From Salinibacterium sp. (GTDB lineage Bacteria > Actinomycetota > Actinomycetes > Actinomycetales > Microbacteriaceae), in contig JANXVG010000005.1 of the NCBI GenBank assembly GCA_025351795.1, positions 1-64,000 on the forward strand: a stretch of 64,000 nucleotides of DNA. The letters run 5' to 3'. This document shows, piece by piece, positions 36,290 through 44,947 of the stretch. The notes beneath the pieces are model-generated. The model was not told the origin of the DNA and made no database searches. It was given only the letters and a program-made list of their open reading frames with translations. The stretch's first letter is position 1, and every line of letters begins with the position of its first letter. The translations under genes and the position numbers were made by a program.

Positions 36290-37401
36290 CGGCCGAGGAG
36301 TACATCGAAGGGTTCACCGAAGAACCCGGCTATCTGAACTTCAGCGACGTGGGGCCGATCGGCCAGCGGGTACGTACCGAGGAATCGGCGCAGAGTGCTC
36401 TACTCGGTCGCGCTCGGTTCGGTACGCTCGATAGCCTCGCCGAGCAAAACGCCCGCGTGTGCAACGCGGTTGCTTCACTCATCGGATTTCGCCCCGACCA
36501 GGTCGGGTTCCAACCGAACACCAACCAGGCACTCATGCACGTCATGTTCGGTCTCACGGGAGGAGTGGCACTCTCGTCCGCCGAGGTTCCGAGTATCACG
36601 TTTGCGGCGGTGCGCGCGGTGGAGTCCATGGGGGTGCTCGTGCCCACGTGGCTGGAGGCCGACCACGGTCGGCTGACGCCTGGCGATATTCGCGATCAGC
36701 TCACCACATCCGTCGTAGCGGTTGCGGTGAGCCTGGTCGATTTTCGCACGGGTTACCTCATCGATCTCGAAGGCATCCGGCAAGTGATCGGTGATCGGCT
36801 GCTCATTGTCGATGCCAGTCAGGGGTTCGGCGTCGTCGATGCGCCGTACGCGGTGGCGGACGTCGTGGTCGCCGCCGGCCACACGTGGATGCGCGCGGGG
36901 TGGGGCACCGGCTTTCTCGCGCTCAGCGAGCGCGCGGTCGACCAGCTCACCCCGGTCTTTTCGGGATTCGGCGCGATCGATGCAGCGGAAACTCCGGTCC
37001 ACGAGGTGCCGTTGCCGGCCCGCGGCGTCAGCGGGTTTGCCGTGAGCCACCCCGATTCGATCGCTCAGGCTCGGTTCGCGACGGCGGTCGAAGACGTCGC
37101 GGATGTCGGCGTTACTGTCATCAACGGTCTTCTGGTGGAGAAGGTCAGTGCCCTCATTGACCTCGCCGACGAGTTTGGTATCGCCGTGTCATCCCCGCGA
37201 GCGCACTCTGAGCGCGCGGGAATCGTCGTTCTCGAGCCGGCACCGGAGCACGTCACGGTGCTCGCAGCATCCCTGCACAACCACGGAGTGACCGTGACAG
37301 TCCGTCACGGTGCTGTGCGAGTGAGCCCGCACGTCACGACGACCGATGAGACATTCGCGATGCTACGCGCGAGCCTGCTCGGGTTCCGCACCGTGGCCTA
37401 G
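36286..37401 (+). CDS. Class V aminotransferase-fold protein lacking the PLP lysine
   Basis: A 371-residue protein of the cysteine desulfurase / class V aminotransferase superfamily. It keeps the cofactor-ring Asp and Gln (VDASQGFG, D176 and Q179) and the early QPNTNQALMHVMFGL segment. In the HK motif that supplies the Schiff-base lysine it reads AAGHTWMRAGWGTGFLAL: H199 is present, but residue 200 is Thr (codon ACG at 36883-36885) where Lys is expected. It also lacks a desulfurase Cys loop. Either activity is lost or the protein does lysine-independent chemistry. Coupled by ATGA to the prenyltransferase gene. Confidence 0.85.
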   Translation: MTAEEYIEGFTEEPGYLNFSDVGPIGQRVRTEESAQSALLGRARFGTLDSLAEQNARVCNAVASLIGFRPDQVGFQPNTNQALMHVMFGLTGGVALSSAEVPSITFAAVRAVESMGVLVPTWLEADHGRLTPGDIRDQLTTSVVAVAVSLVDFRTGYLIDLEGIRQVIGDRLLIVDASQGFGVVDAPYAVADVVVAAGHTWMRAGWGTGFLALSERAVDQLTPVFSGFGAIDAAETPVHEVPLPARGVSGFAVSHPDSIAQARFATAVEDVADVGVTVINGLLVEKVSALIDLADEFGIAVSSPRAHSERAGIVVLEPAPEHVTVLAASLHNHGVTVTVRHGAVRVSPHVTTTDETFAMLRASLLGFRTVA

Positions 37402-37420
37402 CCTCAATTAGAGGCTTCCT
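37401..37420 (+). terminator. Short hairpin after the class V gene
   Basis: GCCTC-AATTA-GAGGC (37401-37415), overlapping the TAG stop by one base and followed by ttcctt. The five-pair stem is short, so termination is plausible but weak. The rest of the spacer to 37653 shows nothing I can assign beyond the phoH leader. Confidence 0.45.
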
Positions 37421-37653
37421 TGACGCTGGCACCAAGCGCGAGCTGGCGCAACTTCCGCGGCGTTAGCGCAAGTTTTTACCTGCTAGACGCAAAGTGGGGG
37501 TGTGTCGCGCCGGGCCCGTGCCCATTCGGCGCATAGCGTCGAACTCATCGGGCACTGCGCCTGATCGAGACGGCCACGTAAGTTCGTTTCGCAACCAACA
37601 CTGGCCGTCGCGCGACTGGATCCGAGTGTTCTGCACTCGGGGATGGAGTGCAC

Positions 37654-39015
37654 GTGGCCGAGCTAGTCAACCCCAAGCAGAAGAGAAACCAGCAGTATTC
37701 GGCCGAAGCAAAGGGGAGGCAGGCAGAGCGTACGTATGTGCTCGACACGTCCGTTCTCTTGTCAGATCCGAGAGCGATCTTCCGGTTCGCCGAACACGCG
37801 GTGGTCTTGCCGGTCGTCGTAATCTCCGAACTGGAGTCGAAACGCAACGACCCGGAGATCGGCTACTTCGCACGCCAGGCCCTGCGCAATCTTGATGAAC
37901 TTCGGGTGCTTCACGAGCGACTCGACTTTCCGATCGCCGTGGGTGACGGTGGGGGTTCCCTCCGGGTTGAGCTCAACCATTCGAACATGTCTGTACTGCC
38001 ATCGGGGCTTCAACTTGGCGACAATGACTCGCGCATCCTCGCCGTCGCACTCAATCTTGCGAACGACGGGCTGGATGTCGTCGTCGTCTCGAAAGATCTC
38101 CCACTACGCGTCAAGGCTGCGTCGATCGGTCTTCCTGCCGAGGAGTACCGCGCCGAGCTCGCGGTCGACTCCGGCTGGACGGGGCAGGCAGACATTGACC
38201 TCGGCTCCGAGCAGATGGCGAAGCTCTACGACGACGAGAAGCTGAGTTCTCGACTCGTTCAGGACCTGCCCGTTAATACCGGTCTGATCATTCACTCGGA
38301 TCGGGGATCGGCTCTCGGGCGAGTTACCGGTCGCGGCGAGCTGCGACTCGTGCGTGGCGACCGTGACATCTTCGGTCTGCACGGCCGCAGCGCCGAACAG
38401 CGCCTTGCGATCGACATGCTGCTCGACCCGGAGATCGGTATCGTCTCCCTCGGCGGACGGGCCGGAACGGGCAAGAGCGCGCTGGCTCTGTGTGCCGGCC
38501 TCGAGGCCGTGCTGGAGAAGCAGCAACACCGTAAGATCATGGTCTTCCGCCCGCTCTACGCGGTCGGTGGTCAGGAGCTTGGCTTCCTACCGGGGGATGC
38601 AGCAGAGAAGATGAACCCGTGGGCGCAGGCCGTGTTCGACACCCTGGGCTCGGTCGTCTCGCAGAACGTGCTGGATGAGGTCATCGAACGCGGGATGCTC
38701 GAAGTGTTGCCGCTCACTCACATCCGCGGCCGTTCGCTCCACGATGCTTTCGTCATTGTCGACGAGGCACAGTCGCTCGAGCGAAACGTGCTTCTGACGG
38801 TGCTGAGCCGCATCGGCCAGAACTCCCGCGTCGTGCTTACCCATGATGTCGCCCAGCGTGACAACCTGCGGGTAGGCCGTCACGACGGGGTCGCCTCGGT
38901 GATCGAGACGCTCAAGGGCCACGCGCTCTTCGCCCACATCACCCTGACGCGGTCGGAGCGATCGGCGATCGCAGCGCTCGTGACCGAGATGTTGGAGTCG
39001 AATGAAATCACCTAA
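37654..39015 (+). CDS. PIN-PhoH fusion protein (PhoH2-type ATPase/RNA-acting protein)
   Basis: A 453-residue protein with an N-terminal PIN ribonuclease domain ([14 protein letters not shown] with its catalytic Asp, and later [13 protein letters not shown]) and a C-terminal PhoH P-loop ATPase (Walker [16 protein letters not shown], Walker [15 protein letters not shown]). Such PhoH2 proteins couple ATP hydrolysis to RNA unwinding and cleavage. Start: the GTG at 37654 has GGAG about 5 nt upstream; a GTG two codons earlier overlaps the Shine-Dalgarno. Monocistronic by spacing. Confidence 0.93.
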   Translation: MAELVNPKQKRNQQYSAEAKGRQAERTYVLDTSVLLSDPRAIFRFAEHAVVLPVVVISELESKRNDPEIGYFARQALRNLDELRVLHERLDFPIAVGDGGGSLRVELNHSNMSVLPSGLQLGDNDSRILAVALNLANDGLDVVVVSKDLPLRVKAASIGLPAEEYRAELAVDSGWTGQADIDLGSEQMAKLYDDEKLSSRLVQDLPVNTGLIIHSDRGSALGRVTGRGELRLVRGDRDIFGLHGRSAEQRLAIDMLLDPEIGIVSLGGRAGTGKSALALCAGLEAVLEKQQHRKIMVFRPLYAVGGQELGFLPGDAAEKMNPWAQAVFDTLGSVVSQNVLDEVIERGMLEVLPLTHIRGRSLHDAFVIVDEAQSLERNVLLTVLSRIGQNSRVVLTHDVAQRDNLRVGRHDGVASVIETLKGHALFAHITLTRSERSAIAALVTEMLESNEIT

Positions 39016-39118
39016 CCAGACCGTTTAGTGCGCGGCGGACTGGCTGATGGACGACAATCACTGGTCGACGGTCGGTGAGTCATTCTCACTGGGTGCTCGC
39101 GCGACGTAAGGTCATTGC

Positions 39119-39883
39119 GTGAGCATTGTATTTATGGCGCTCGCGGTCACTTTGGGAATGGTGTTTCTCTGGGGACTGCTTGCCCCTCGTAGCCAGTGGA
39201 CGATGCTGAGTAGTTGGCGCGTGGCCGACCCGCTCGAGTTCGAGCCCGGGTCGGTCGCCTACGGCATCCGCCGACTGTTCTTCGGGCTCGGCCTCGCCAG
39301 CATGGCGGCGATCGCGATTGGATCGGGTGTCGACTACGTTGCCCATCTGCCGCCGCCACCAACGCCTCACACCTCTCTCGAAAAGATGTGGGGTTTGCCC
39401 GATCCCTACCTTGTTGATCGCGTCGTCTCACCGCTCACGTCGCCTCCCGCCGACATGGTCGACCAGCCGATCCTTGACTATCAGTCGTGGGATGCTGACC
39501 AAACTCCCTCCTATCTGCGAACCATGACGCCGTTCACCCGCGTCGCAACGCCAGTGATCAATGGCTACATTGGTCACCCACCAGACCGAGGACTGACCGG
39601 CGCAGACACGGCAGACCTGGTTGTGCACGTTCGGGGCAATGTGCTGTGTGTTCCGCGGGCTGCGGTCGTAACCGAGACGGCCAACACGGTGAAGGTTGGT
39701 ATCTACTACGCACTTCCGGTGCCGACCGACGGCTCCGCCATCGACAGCGCAACGACGTGTGCGCGCAGCCAGACGGCTACCGTGTCACTGCTCATCCCTA
39801 TCGGGCTTCAGGCGCCGGTCGGAAAGCGTACCGTTCAGTCGCTTGACGGTACGCCACTAGTGGCCGTGCGGCTCGTGCGATAG
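39119..39883 (+). CDS. Hypothetical membrane protein with DUF6199-like N-terminus
   Basis: A 254-residue protein. Residues about 1-70 hold two transmembrane helices separated by a polar stretch (APRSQWTMLSSWRVADP), a pattern like the DUF6199 domain. The remaining 180 residues are extracytoplasmic, Pro- and Thr-rich, with one likely disulfide (NVLCVPRA and TTCARSQ). GTG start at 39119. No function can be assigned. Confidence 0.72.
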   Translation: MSIVFMALAVTLGMVFLWGLLAPRSQWTMLSSWRVADPLEFEPGSVAYGIRRLFFGLGLASMAAIAIGSGVDYVAHLPPPPTPHTSLEKMWGLPDPYLVDRVVSPLTSPPADMVDQPILDYQSWDADQTPSYLRTMTPFTRVATPVINGYIGHPPDRGLTGADTADLVVHVRGNVLCVPRAAVVTETANTVKVGIYYALPVPTDGSAIDSATTCARSQTATVSLLIPIGLQAPVGKRTVQSLDGTPLVAVRLVR

Positions 39884-39935
39884 AGCTTGTGGACGGAAGC
39901 AGCGGATGCCGTGCCGGTTTCGTTAGCCTCGCATC

Positions 39936-40565
39936 ATGCCACCCGTGTGTAAGCCTCGGCTCCCCGCCTCAGCCGCCGAGCCGAGCCGAGCCGAGAGTTC
40001 GGCCCCTGTCGCACACTCTCTGGCCGCCTTCGTTCCCGTGCAGTGCGGGTGGGCGCGGCGTCAGCAGTGGGCGCAAGTAGTGCTCGCCATCGGGCTGGCG
40101 GCGTTCGCGGTATCGGCAATCGGCCTCGGGCCGGCAGGCGTGCCATTCGTCGCCATTGCGGCGCTCACACCTGCGCTCGTGGTGACGGACCTGCGCGAAC
40201 ACCGCATCCCCAATCGGCTGGTTCTGGTGGCTCTCGCTGCGGCGATCATCGGGGTCATCGGCGAGTGGCTGGTCGGGGCAGACGTTACCGTCGCAAGCGT
40301 TTCTGGCGCGGCGTGTTTCGCGTTCTACCTCGTGCTCGCGATTGCCGGCGGCATGGGCATGGGCGATGTGAAACTTGCCGGAGTACTCGGCCTGGCAGCG
40401 GGACTCGCGGGCCCCACCGAGGCCATCCTGTCTCCCGCGCTCGCGTTCGGCGTCGGTGGCCTGGTAGCTGTTGGCTTGCTCGCGATCAGGAGTTGCGGGC
40501 GGCGGGTGCCGTTCGGGCCATTCATGCTCGGCGGGTTCTGGCTGGCTGTTGCCGTAGCCTATTGA
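39936..40565 (+). CDS. A24 family prepilin peptidase, methylase domain absent
   Basis: A 209-residue, six-helix aspartic protease of the type IV prepilin peptidase family. The two catalytic aspartates are in VVTDLREHRIPN and GGMGMGDVKLAG. The N-terminal zinc/methyltransferase region of PilD is missing, as in TadV/CpaA-type peptidases that process Flp pilins. No pilin or tad gene is in the window, so it acts on products encoded elsewhere. Its 3' end overlaps the convergent rhodopsin gene by 7 nt. Confidence 0.87.
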   Translation: MPPVCKPRLPASAAEPSRAESSAPVAHSLAAFVPVQCGWARRQQWAQVVLAIGLAAFAVSAIGLGPAGVPFVAIAALTPALVVTDLREHRIPNRLVLVALAAAIIGVIGEWLVGADVTVASVSGAACFAFYLVLAIAGGMGMGDVKLAGVLGLAAGLAGPTEAILSPALAFGVGGLVAVGLLAIRSCGRRVPFGPFMLGGFWLAVAVAY

Positions 40566-41512
40566 TCGTCCTCTGAAGGAGTCACATCGCTCGACACAGC
40601 GAAGTTGTCGGTGGGTCGGGCGCGACGTCCGTGGATGGCCGCACCGTCCGCAAGATAGACCTCGGGGGGTACCCCGGCGTCAGAGAGCTTCTCCGAGGAA
40701 ACCCAAATCGACTCCGGGTGCACATCGTCGCCCGCCCGCACATCTTCCGCGGTGCGCAGTTTCGCGACCCGGTGGATGAGCCCACCGAATCCGATCTTGA
40801 CGACGATGTCGGCCGCGCTGTATGAGACCAACATCGTTGTTGTCCAAGCTCCCCCGAAAGCAAAAACCTGGATCGAGTAGACGATCGGGTAGATCAACCA
40901 CCCGCCGAAAAGCACAATCGTGGCGGCACTGAGCAGCCCAGCCGCGGCGGGCGTGAGTTGTGGCAATGAATTTCGAACAGCGCCGACGAGCACGATGATC
41001 GTCACCGCGTAGAACCCCACACTGATCGCGCCCCAGAGCAGCAGCTGGCTCACCGTCCGCCCGTCGCCGATCACAACTCCACCGAGGTACCCGGTGAAGA
41101 TCATCAGGAATGCTGACCCCATGGCCATCGCGCGCGTTCTGCGCGCTACGGCCCCACTGATCGCACAGACAGCAATGAGCTCCACGACAAGAAGCGGAAC
41201 GGTAATCGACCAGTCCGCATACCGCAGAGCAAAGGCAAAAATTGCGTGCGAGTTGGGCGTATAGGTGTCACCGGTCGGTAACCAGCCGAGCTGGAATTGA
41301 AGGTTGATGACGAGATACGACAGGAAAGCGACCCCAGACAGACACAGCCGGGCCACGGTCGCCATGCGGTAGCGCGAGCCGACTTCTCCGCGCGTTATCC
41401 AGGCGCGCATAAACCCGGCAAACATCGCCAGTGCGGCGATGGCGAGAAAATATGAGGCGAGCATATATTCGGGCTGAGTGAGTTCGGCTTGCCACGGTGC
41501 GCCAGGAATCAT
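40559..41512 (-). CDS. Microbial (type 1) rhodopsin, probable outward proton pump
   Basis: A 317-residue seven-helix retinal protein. Helix C reads LRYADWSITVPLLVVEL: R97, D100 (proton acceptor), T104 and E111 (proton donor) make the DTE motif of proteorhodopsin/actinorhodopsin pumps. Helix G reads SYSAADIVVKIGF with the retinal Schiff-base Lys K239. Helix D has GYLGG and helix F WLIYPIVY. L108 matches the green-tuning Leu of proteorhodopsin, and the helix B His of that family appears replaced by S65. A hydrophilic tail of about 65 residues follows helix G. Its ATG overlaps the DUF7882 stop (ATGA). Confidence 0.92.
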   Translation of the reverse strand: MIPGAPWQAELTQPEYMLASYFLAIAALAMFAGFMRAWITRGEVGSRYRMATVARLCLSGVAFLSYLVINLQFQLGWLPTGDTYTPNSHAIFAFALRYADWSITVPLLVVELIAVCAISGAVARRTRAMAMGSAFLMIFTGYLGGVVIGDGRTVSQLLLWGAISVGFYAVTIIVLVGAVRNSLPQLTPAAAGLLSAATIVLFGGWLIYPIVYSIQVFAFGGAWTTTMLVSYSAADIVVKIGFGGLIHRVAKLRTAEDVRAGDDVHPESIWVSSEKLSDAGVPPEVYLADGAAIHGRRARPTDNFAVSSDVTPSEDDQ

Positions 41513-41850
41513 CGACGTACCCTTCCGCTCTCGGTGACCGGTGGACCGGATGTGCCTGGCTCCGACGCAAAGAACAGGCCGGATCCGCTATTGGCAAGTT
41601 GCATCAGTGCGTCGATCCATTCGCGATTGATCGAGGGCACGCGACTACCAAAGTACCGGAAGTAGAGCGGAATTGCGGGGTACAGCCAGATGCTGCTGCG
41701 ACCGCTGCCGGCATCCGGAGCGTTCGTCCACGAGAACACGAACCCCTCGTGTCTGCGCAATTTGGCCGTGATGACGATCTGCAGATGCATAAGCGCCCGG
41801 TCATCGAAATTAACTTCGGTTCCCGGACTTCCGTAGAGCAAAGTCCCCAT
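41509..41850 (-). CDS. DUF7882 family small protein
   Basis: A 113-residue protein of a family almost confined to Microbacteriaceae and sometimes mislabelled as an ATP-dependent DNA ligase. The pattern is MGTLLYGSPG, VNFDDRALMHLQIVITAKLRR, FSWTNAPDAGSGRSSIWLYP, IPLYFRYFGSRVPSINREWI and ALMQLANSGSGL. Function unknown. AAGG lies upstream of the ATG. It is the first gene of a two-gene operon with the rhodopsin, with translation coupled through ATGA. Confidence 0.87.
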   Translation of the reverse strand: MGTLLYGSPGTEVNFDDRALMHLQIVITAKLRRHEGFVFSWTNAPDAGSGRSSIWLYPAIPLYFRYFGSRVPSINREWIDALMQLANSGSGLFFASEPGTSGPPVTESGRVRR

Positions 41851-41996
41851 TTAACGACCCTTGATTAGTGATCAGAGTACTGCGCCGGGGCCAAGCTAGC
41901 ACCTACCGGTTTGGAACGGCCCCCGTCAGTGCGCAGCAGCCCAGAGTGATCTCCGATCAGACGGGGGGCGTACCGGTGTGCCCACGGGTGGGCGGA

Positions 41997-43394
41997 TCAG
42001 CCCGGGTGCGTCATCGAGAGCACATCGAGCGATGTGTCGAGTTGCTCGAGCGTGAGCTCGCCTCGCTCGACGAAACCAAGATCAATCACCGAATCTCGCA
42101 CGGTCAGTCCCGTCGCCACAGAATGCTTGGCGATCTTGGCGGCCGCCTCATAGCCAATGAACTTGTTGAGGGGCGTGACGATTGCCGGCGATGATTCGGC
42201 GAGCGCGAGAGCGCGCTTCTCGTTGGCCTGCAGCCCATCGACGGTCTTATCGGCGAGCACGATAGAAGAATTCGTGAGCAGCCGGATCGACTCGAGCAGT
42301 GCCGTGCCCATAACGGGAATTGCCACGTTGAGCTCGAAGTTACCAGATGCCCCCGCCCAGGCAATCGTCGCATCGTTACCGATAACCCGGGCGCAGACCA
42401 TGAGCACGGCCTCGGGGATCACCGGATTGATCTTGCCGGGCATAATCGATGAGCCCGGCTGAAGGTCGGGGATGTGCAGTTCGGCTAGTCCGGTGTTGGG
42501 GCCCGAACCCATCCAGCGCAAGTCATTACAGATCTTGGTGAGCGACACCGCAAGGACCCGAAGGGCACCAGATGCCTCGACGAGTCCATCGCGCGCCCCC
42601 TGCGCCTCGAAGTGGTCGTGTGCCTCGGTGATGGGCAATTTCGTGTCTGCCGCAAGCTCCGCGATGACCTGCTGCGGAAATCCGGCCGGAGTATTGATGC
42701 CCGTGCCGACGGCTGTGCCGCCGAGGGGAACCTCAGCAACGCGCACAATCGTCGCGTGCACGCGGTCGATGCCGAGGCGCACCTGCCGCGCGTAGCCGCC
42801 GAACTCCTGGCCGAGGGTGACCGGGGTGGCATCCATGAGATGGGTGCGACCAGACTTCACTACGCCCGCCCACCGGTCGGCCTTCGATTCGAGCGAAACG
42901 GCAAGGTGATCGAGCGCTGGAATGAGGTCACGCAGCAGCGCGCTCGTTACGGCGACATGCACAGAAGTCGGGAAAACATCATTCGACGACTGCGACATGT
43001 TCACGTGATCGTTGGCATGCACGGGCGAGCCGAGAGCGGCGGTGGCGAGCGTCGCGAGCACCTCGTTCATGTTCATGTTTGACGACGTGCCGCTGCCAGT
43101 CTGGTAGGTGTCGACCGGAAACTGGTCGTGGTGTGCACCGGCGATGAGTTGGTCTGCTGCGCCGACCACTGCAGCCGCGATCTTTTCATCGAGAATTCCG
43201 AGCCGGCCATTCACGATCGCGGCTGCACGCTTGATGCGGGCTAGCGCGATGATCTGAGCGGGCTCGATGCCCATGCCGGAGATGGGAAAGTTCTCGACCG
43301 CGCGCTGCGTCTGTGCGCTGTAGAGCGCCGACTTCGGCACGCGTACCTCGCCCATCGTGTCGTGCTCGATACGGTACTCAATCGGGGTGCTCAC
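41997..43394 (-). CDS. fumC: Class II fumarate hydratase
   Basis: A 465-residue iron-independent fumarase of the TCA cycle (fumarate to malate). The signature [12 protein letters not shown] is present near residue 320, together with [14 protein letters not shown], the [10 protein letters not shown] active-site loop and [21 protein letters not shown] start at 43394. Followed leftward by nothing coding for 146 bp; upstream lies the carbonic anhydrase gene in the same direction. Confidence 0.97.
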   Translation of the reverse strand: MSTPIEYRIEHDTMGEVRVPKSALYSAQTQRAVENFPISGMGIEPAQIIALARIKRAAAIVNGRLGILDEKIAAAVVGAADQLIAGAHHDQFPVDTYQTGSGTSSNMNMNEVLATLATAALGSPVHANDHVNMSQSSNDVFPTSVHVAVTSALLRDLIPALDHLAVSLESKADRWAGVVKSGRTHLMDATPVTLGQEFGGYARQVRLGIDRVHATIVRVAEVPLGGTAVGTGINTPAGFPQQVIAELAADTKLPITEAHDHFEAQGARDGLVEASGALRVLAVSLTKICNDLRWMGSGPNTGLAELHIPDLQPGSSIMPGKINPVIPEAVLMVCARVIGNDATIAWAGASGNFELNVAIPVMGTALLESIRLLTNSSIVLADKTVDGLQANEKRALALAESSPAIVTPLNKFIGYEAAAKIAKHSVATGLTVRDSVIDLGFVERGELTLEQLDTSLDVLSMTHPG

Positions 43395-43431
43395 GGCGCT
43401 GGAAATTCCTTACGTGTGTTGGGCAATTTGG

Positions 43432-44073
43432 TTAGACAGAGCCGACAATAACGTCGGGAACGGCGCGACCTTCGAGCAAGCGGTAGTTCGCGCCGACCAC
43501 AGCCAGCGTACCGGCGGCGATCGCATCACTGATGAGCTCGGATGAATCGAGCAGTTCGGCAATCGTGTCGCGCAAGTGCTCTCGCCCCACGTCGTGGGAG
43601 TCGATGAGGGCGGGGTCGATGGGCCCCACACCCGGCCCGCTCACGCGCCGCACCGCTGGAATGATCTTCGTGATGAGCTTCGTAATGTGCGGTGGCAGTG
43701 GCGTCGCATTGGCCGACTCGGCGTCGATGGCCGCAAGTACTGCACCGCACTCGTCATGCCCGAGCACGACGATGAGGGGAACATGCAGAATTCCGACCGC
43801 GTATTCCAGTGACCCGATCACCGAATCCGAGATAATCTGGCCGGCGTTGCGCACGACAAACAGGTCGCCGATGCCCTTATCGAAGATGATCTCCGCAGCG
43901 AGCCGTGAGTCGCTGCAGCCGAACAATGCGGCGTGTGGTGACTGGGCAAGCGCGACGGCCTCACGACGCTCGACATCTTGGCGCGGGTGCTGCGGCTCAC
44001 CAGCGACAAATCGCTCGTTGCCGCGCAGCATCTGCGACCAGGCCTCAGCCGGGGTGCGCTTCGGATCGGTCAT
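43432..44073 (-). CDS. Beta-class carbonic anhydrase
   Basis: A 213-residue zinc enzyme interconverting CO2 and bicarbonate. Zinc ligands are visible as Cys in FGCSDSR and His/Cys in LGHDECGAV, and the CSDSR Asp-Arg pair is intact. The N-terminal AEAWSQMLRGNERFVAG and the RNAGQII segment match the family. It overlaps the DUF4245 gene upstream by 4 nt. Confidence 0.95.
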   Translation of the reverse strand: MTDPKRTPAEAWSQMLRGNERFVAGEPQHPRQDVERREAVALAQSPHAALFGCSDSRLAAEIIFDKGIGDLFVVRNAGQIISDSVIGSLEYAVGILHVPLIVVLGHDECGAVLAAIDAESANATPLPPHITKLITKIIPAVRRVSGPGVGPIDPALIDSHDVGREHLRDTIAELLDSSELISDAIAAGTLAVVGANYRLLEGRAVPDVIVGSV

Positions 44074-44717
44074 GGAGTTCCGTTCTTCATGGCAAGCACA
44101 TCTGAGGCGATAGCCGAAGCGAGGGCCTCAAATTCAGAGTCTTTCGCTGTGCCGTAGAGCACGAACGTCGTTGTGCCCGCGGTCGTGGCAAGTGCGTACG
44201 CAAGGTTGCCCGGTGCGTTGTGCGAGCGCTCGTCGAACACCGCCCACCTCACCCCGTCAATGGTTGCCGTGCCCGACTGTGCGCTGCCATTCAGCAGGTT
44301 CGACTGCCAGGTGGGGTTTGCGGCAATGCCCTGGTTCAGTGCGATGAACTGCTGTTTAGGGGTAATGAAGCCGATATACCACGTGGTGATTCCGCTGACT
44401 TTGTTGACGCGAGCGTCGTTCGACGACCAGGTGGCTGGCAGGTGTGGCACGGTGAGTGCGACGTCTGTCTCGCTTTGTGCTTGGGATGCGACGCTCGCAA
44501 AGTCGACAGCAGCACGTGGGGGCTGGGTGGGCCGAACAACAACAATGACGATCAGGAGCACGACGGCGAGGCAGGCCAGGATCGCGCCGATCAGGTTGAC
44601 GAAGGTTTGATTTGCCCGGTGAGCACGAGAGTTTTCGGTGCGCCGGGATGCCGTCTCCTCGGGTGTCTCGGGTCGGCCGAGTTCGGCGACGATCGCGGGT
44701 TCTTTGCGCCCAGCCAC
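44070..44717 (-). CDS. DUF4245 domain-containing membrane protein
   Basis: A 215-residue actinobacterial protein: cytoplasmic N-terminus, one transmembrane helix (LIGAILACLAVVLLIVIVVV) and an extracytoplasmic DUF4245 domain (PHLPATWSSNDARV, TWYIGFITPKQQFIALNQG). Function unknown. I use the GTG at 44717, which has GGAG 6 nt upstream and starts just after the xseB stop, instead of the longer frame from 44786 that would overlap xseB. Confidence 0.85.
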   Translation of the reverse strand: MAGRKEPAIVAELGRPETPEETASRRTENSRAHRANQTFVNLIGAILACLAVVLLIVIVVVRPTQPPRAAVDFASVASQAQSETDVALTVPHLPATWSSNDARVNKVSGITTWYIGFITPKQQFIALNQGIAANPTWQSNLLNGSAQSGTATIDGVRWAVFDERSHNAPGNLAYALATTAGTTTFVLYGTAKDSEFEALASAIASDVLAMKNGTP

Positions 44718-44719
44718 GA

Positions 44720-44938
44720 CTACTCCGCGATTGTCGAGCGAACGGCATCGAGGCGTGCTTTTGCGCCGATGAGCCACTCCTCGCACCGGCTAGCGAGTGC
44801 TTCCCCGCGTTCCCACAGTGCGAGCGAATCCTCGAGGGTTGAGGCACCCTGCTCAAGTTCAGCCACGACTCGAATGAGCTCATCGCGGGCCTCTTCATAG
44901 CTGAGGGCGGTCACGTTGTTCTTCGCTTGGCTGGCCAC
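44720..44938 (-). CDS. xseB: Exodeoxyribonuclease VII small subunit
   Basis: A 72-residue helical subunit that binds and activates Xse[21 protein letters not shown] and [24 protein letters not shown] are the family signature. Start uncertain: GTG 44938 chosen, TTG 44944 or GTG 44914 possible. It lies 9 nt after the xseA stop, and the DUF4245 start lies 2 nt after its own stop. Confidence 0.9.
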   Translation of the reverse strand: MASQAKNNVTALSYEEARDELIRVVAELEQGASTLEDSLALWERGEALASRCEEWLIGAKARLDAVRSTIAE

Positions 44939-44947
44939 AAGCAAATT

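Noticed and set aside
44718-44786. Longer start for the DUF4245 gene
   Set aside because: It would overlap most of the xseB 3' end and has no Shine-Dalgarno; the GTG at 44717 has one.
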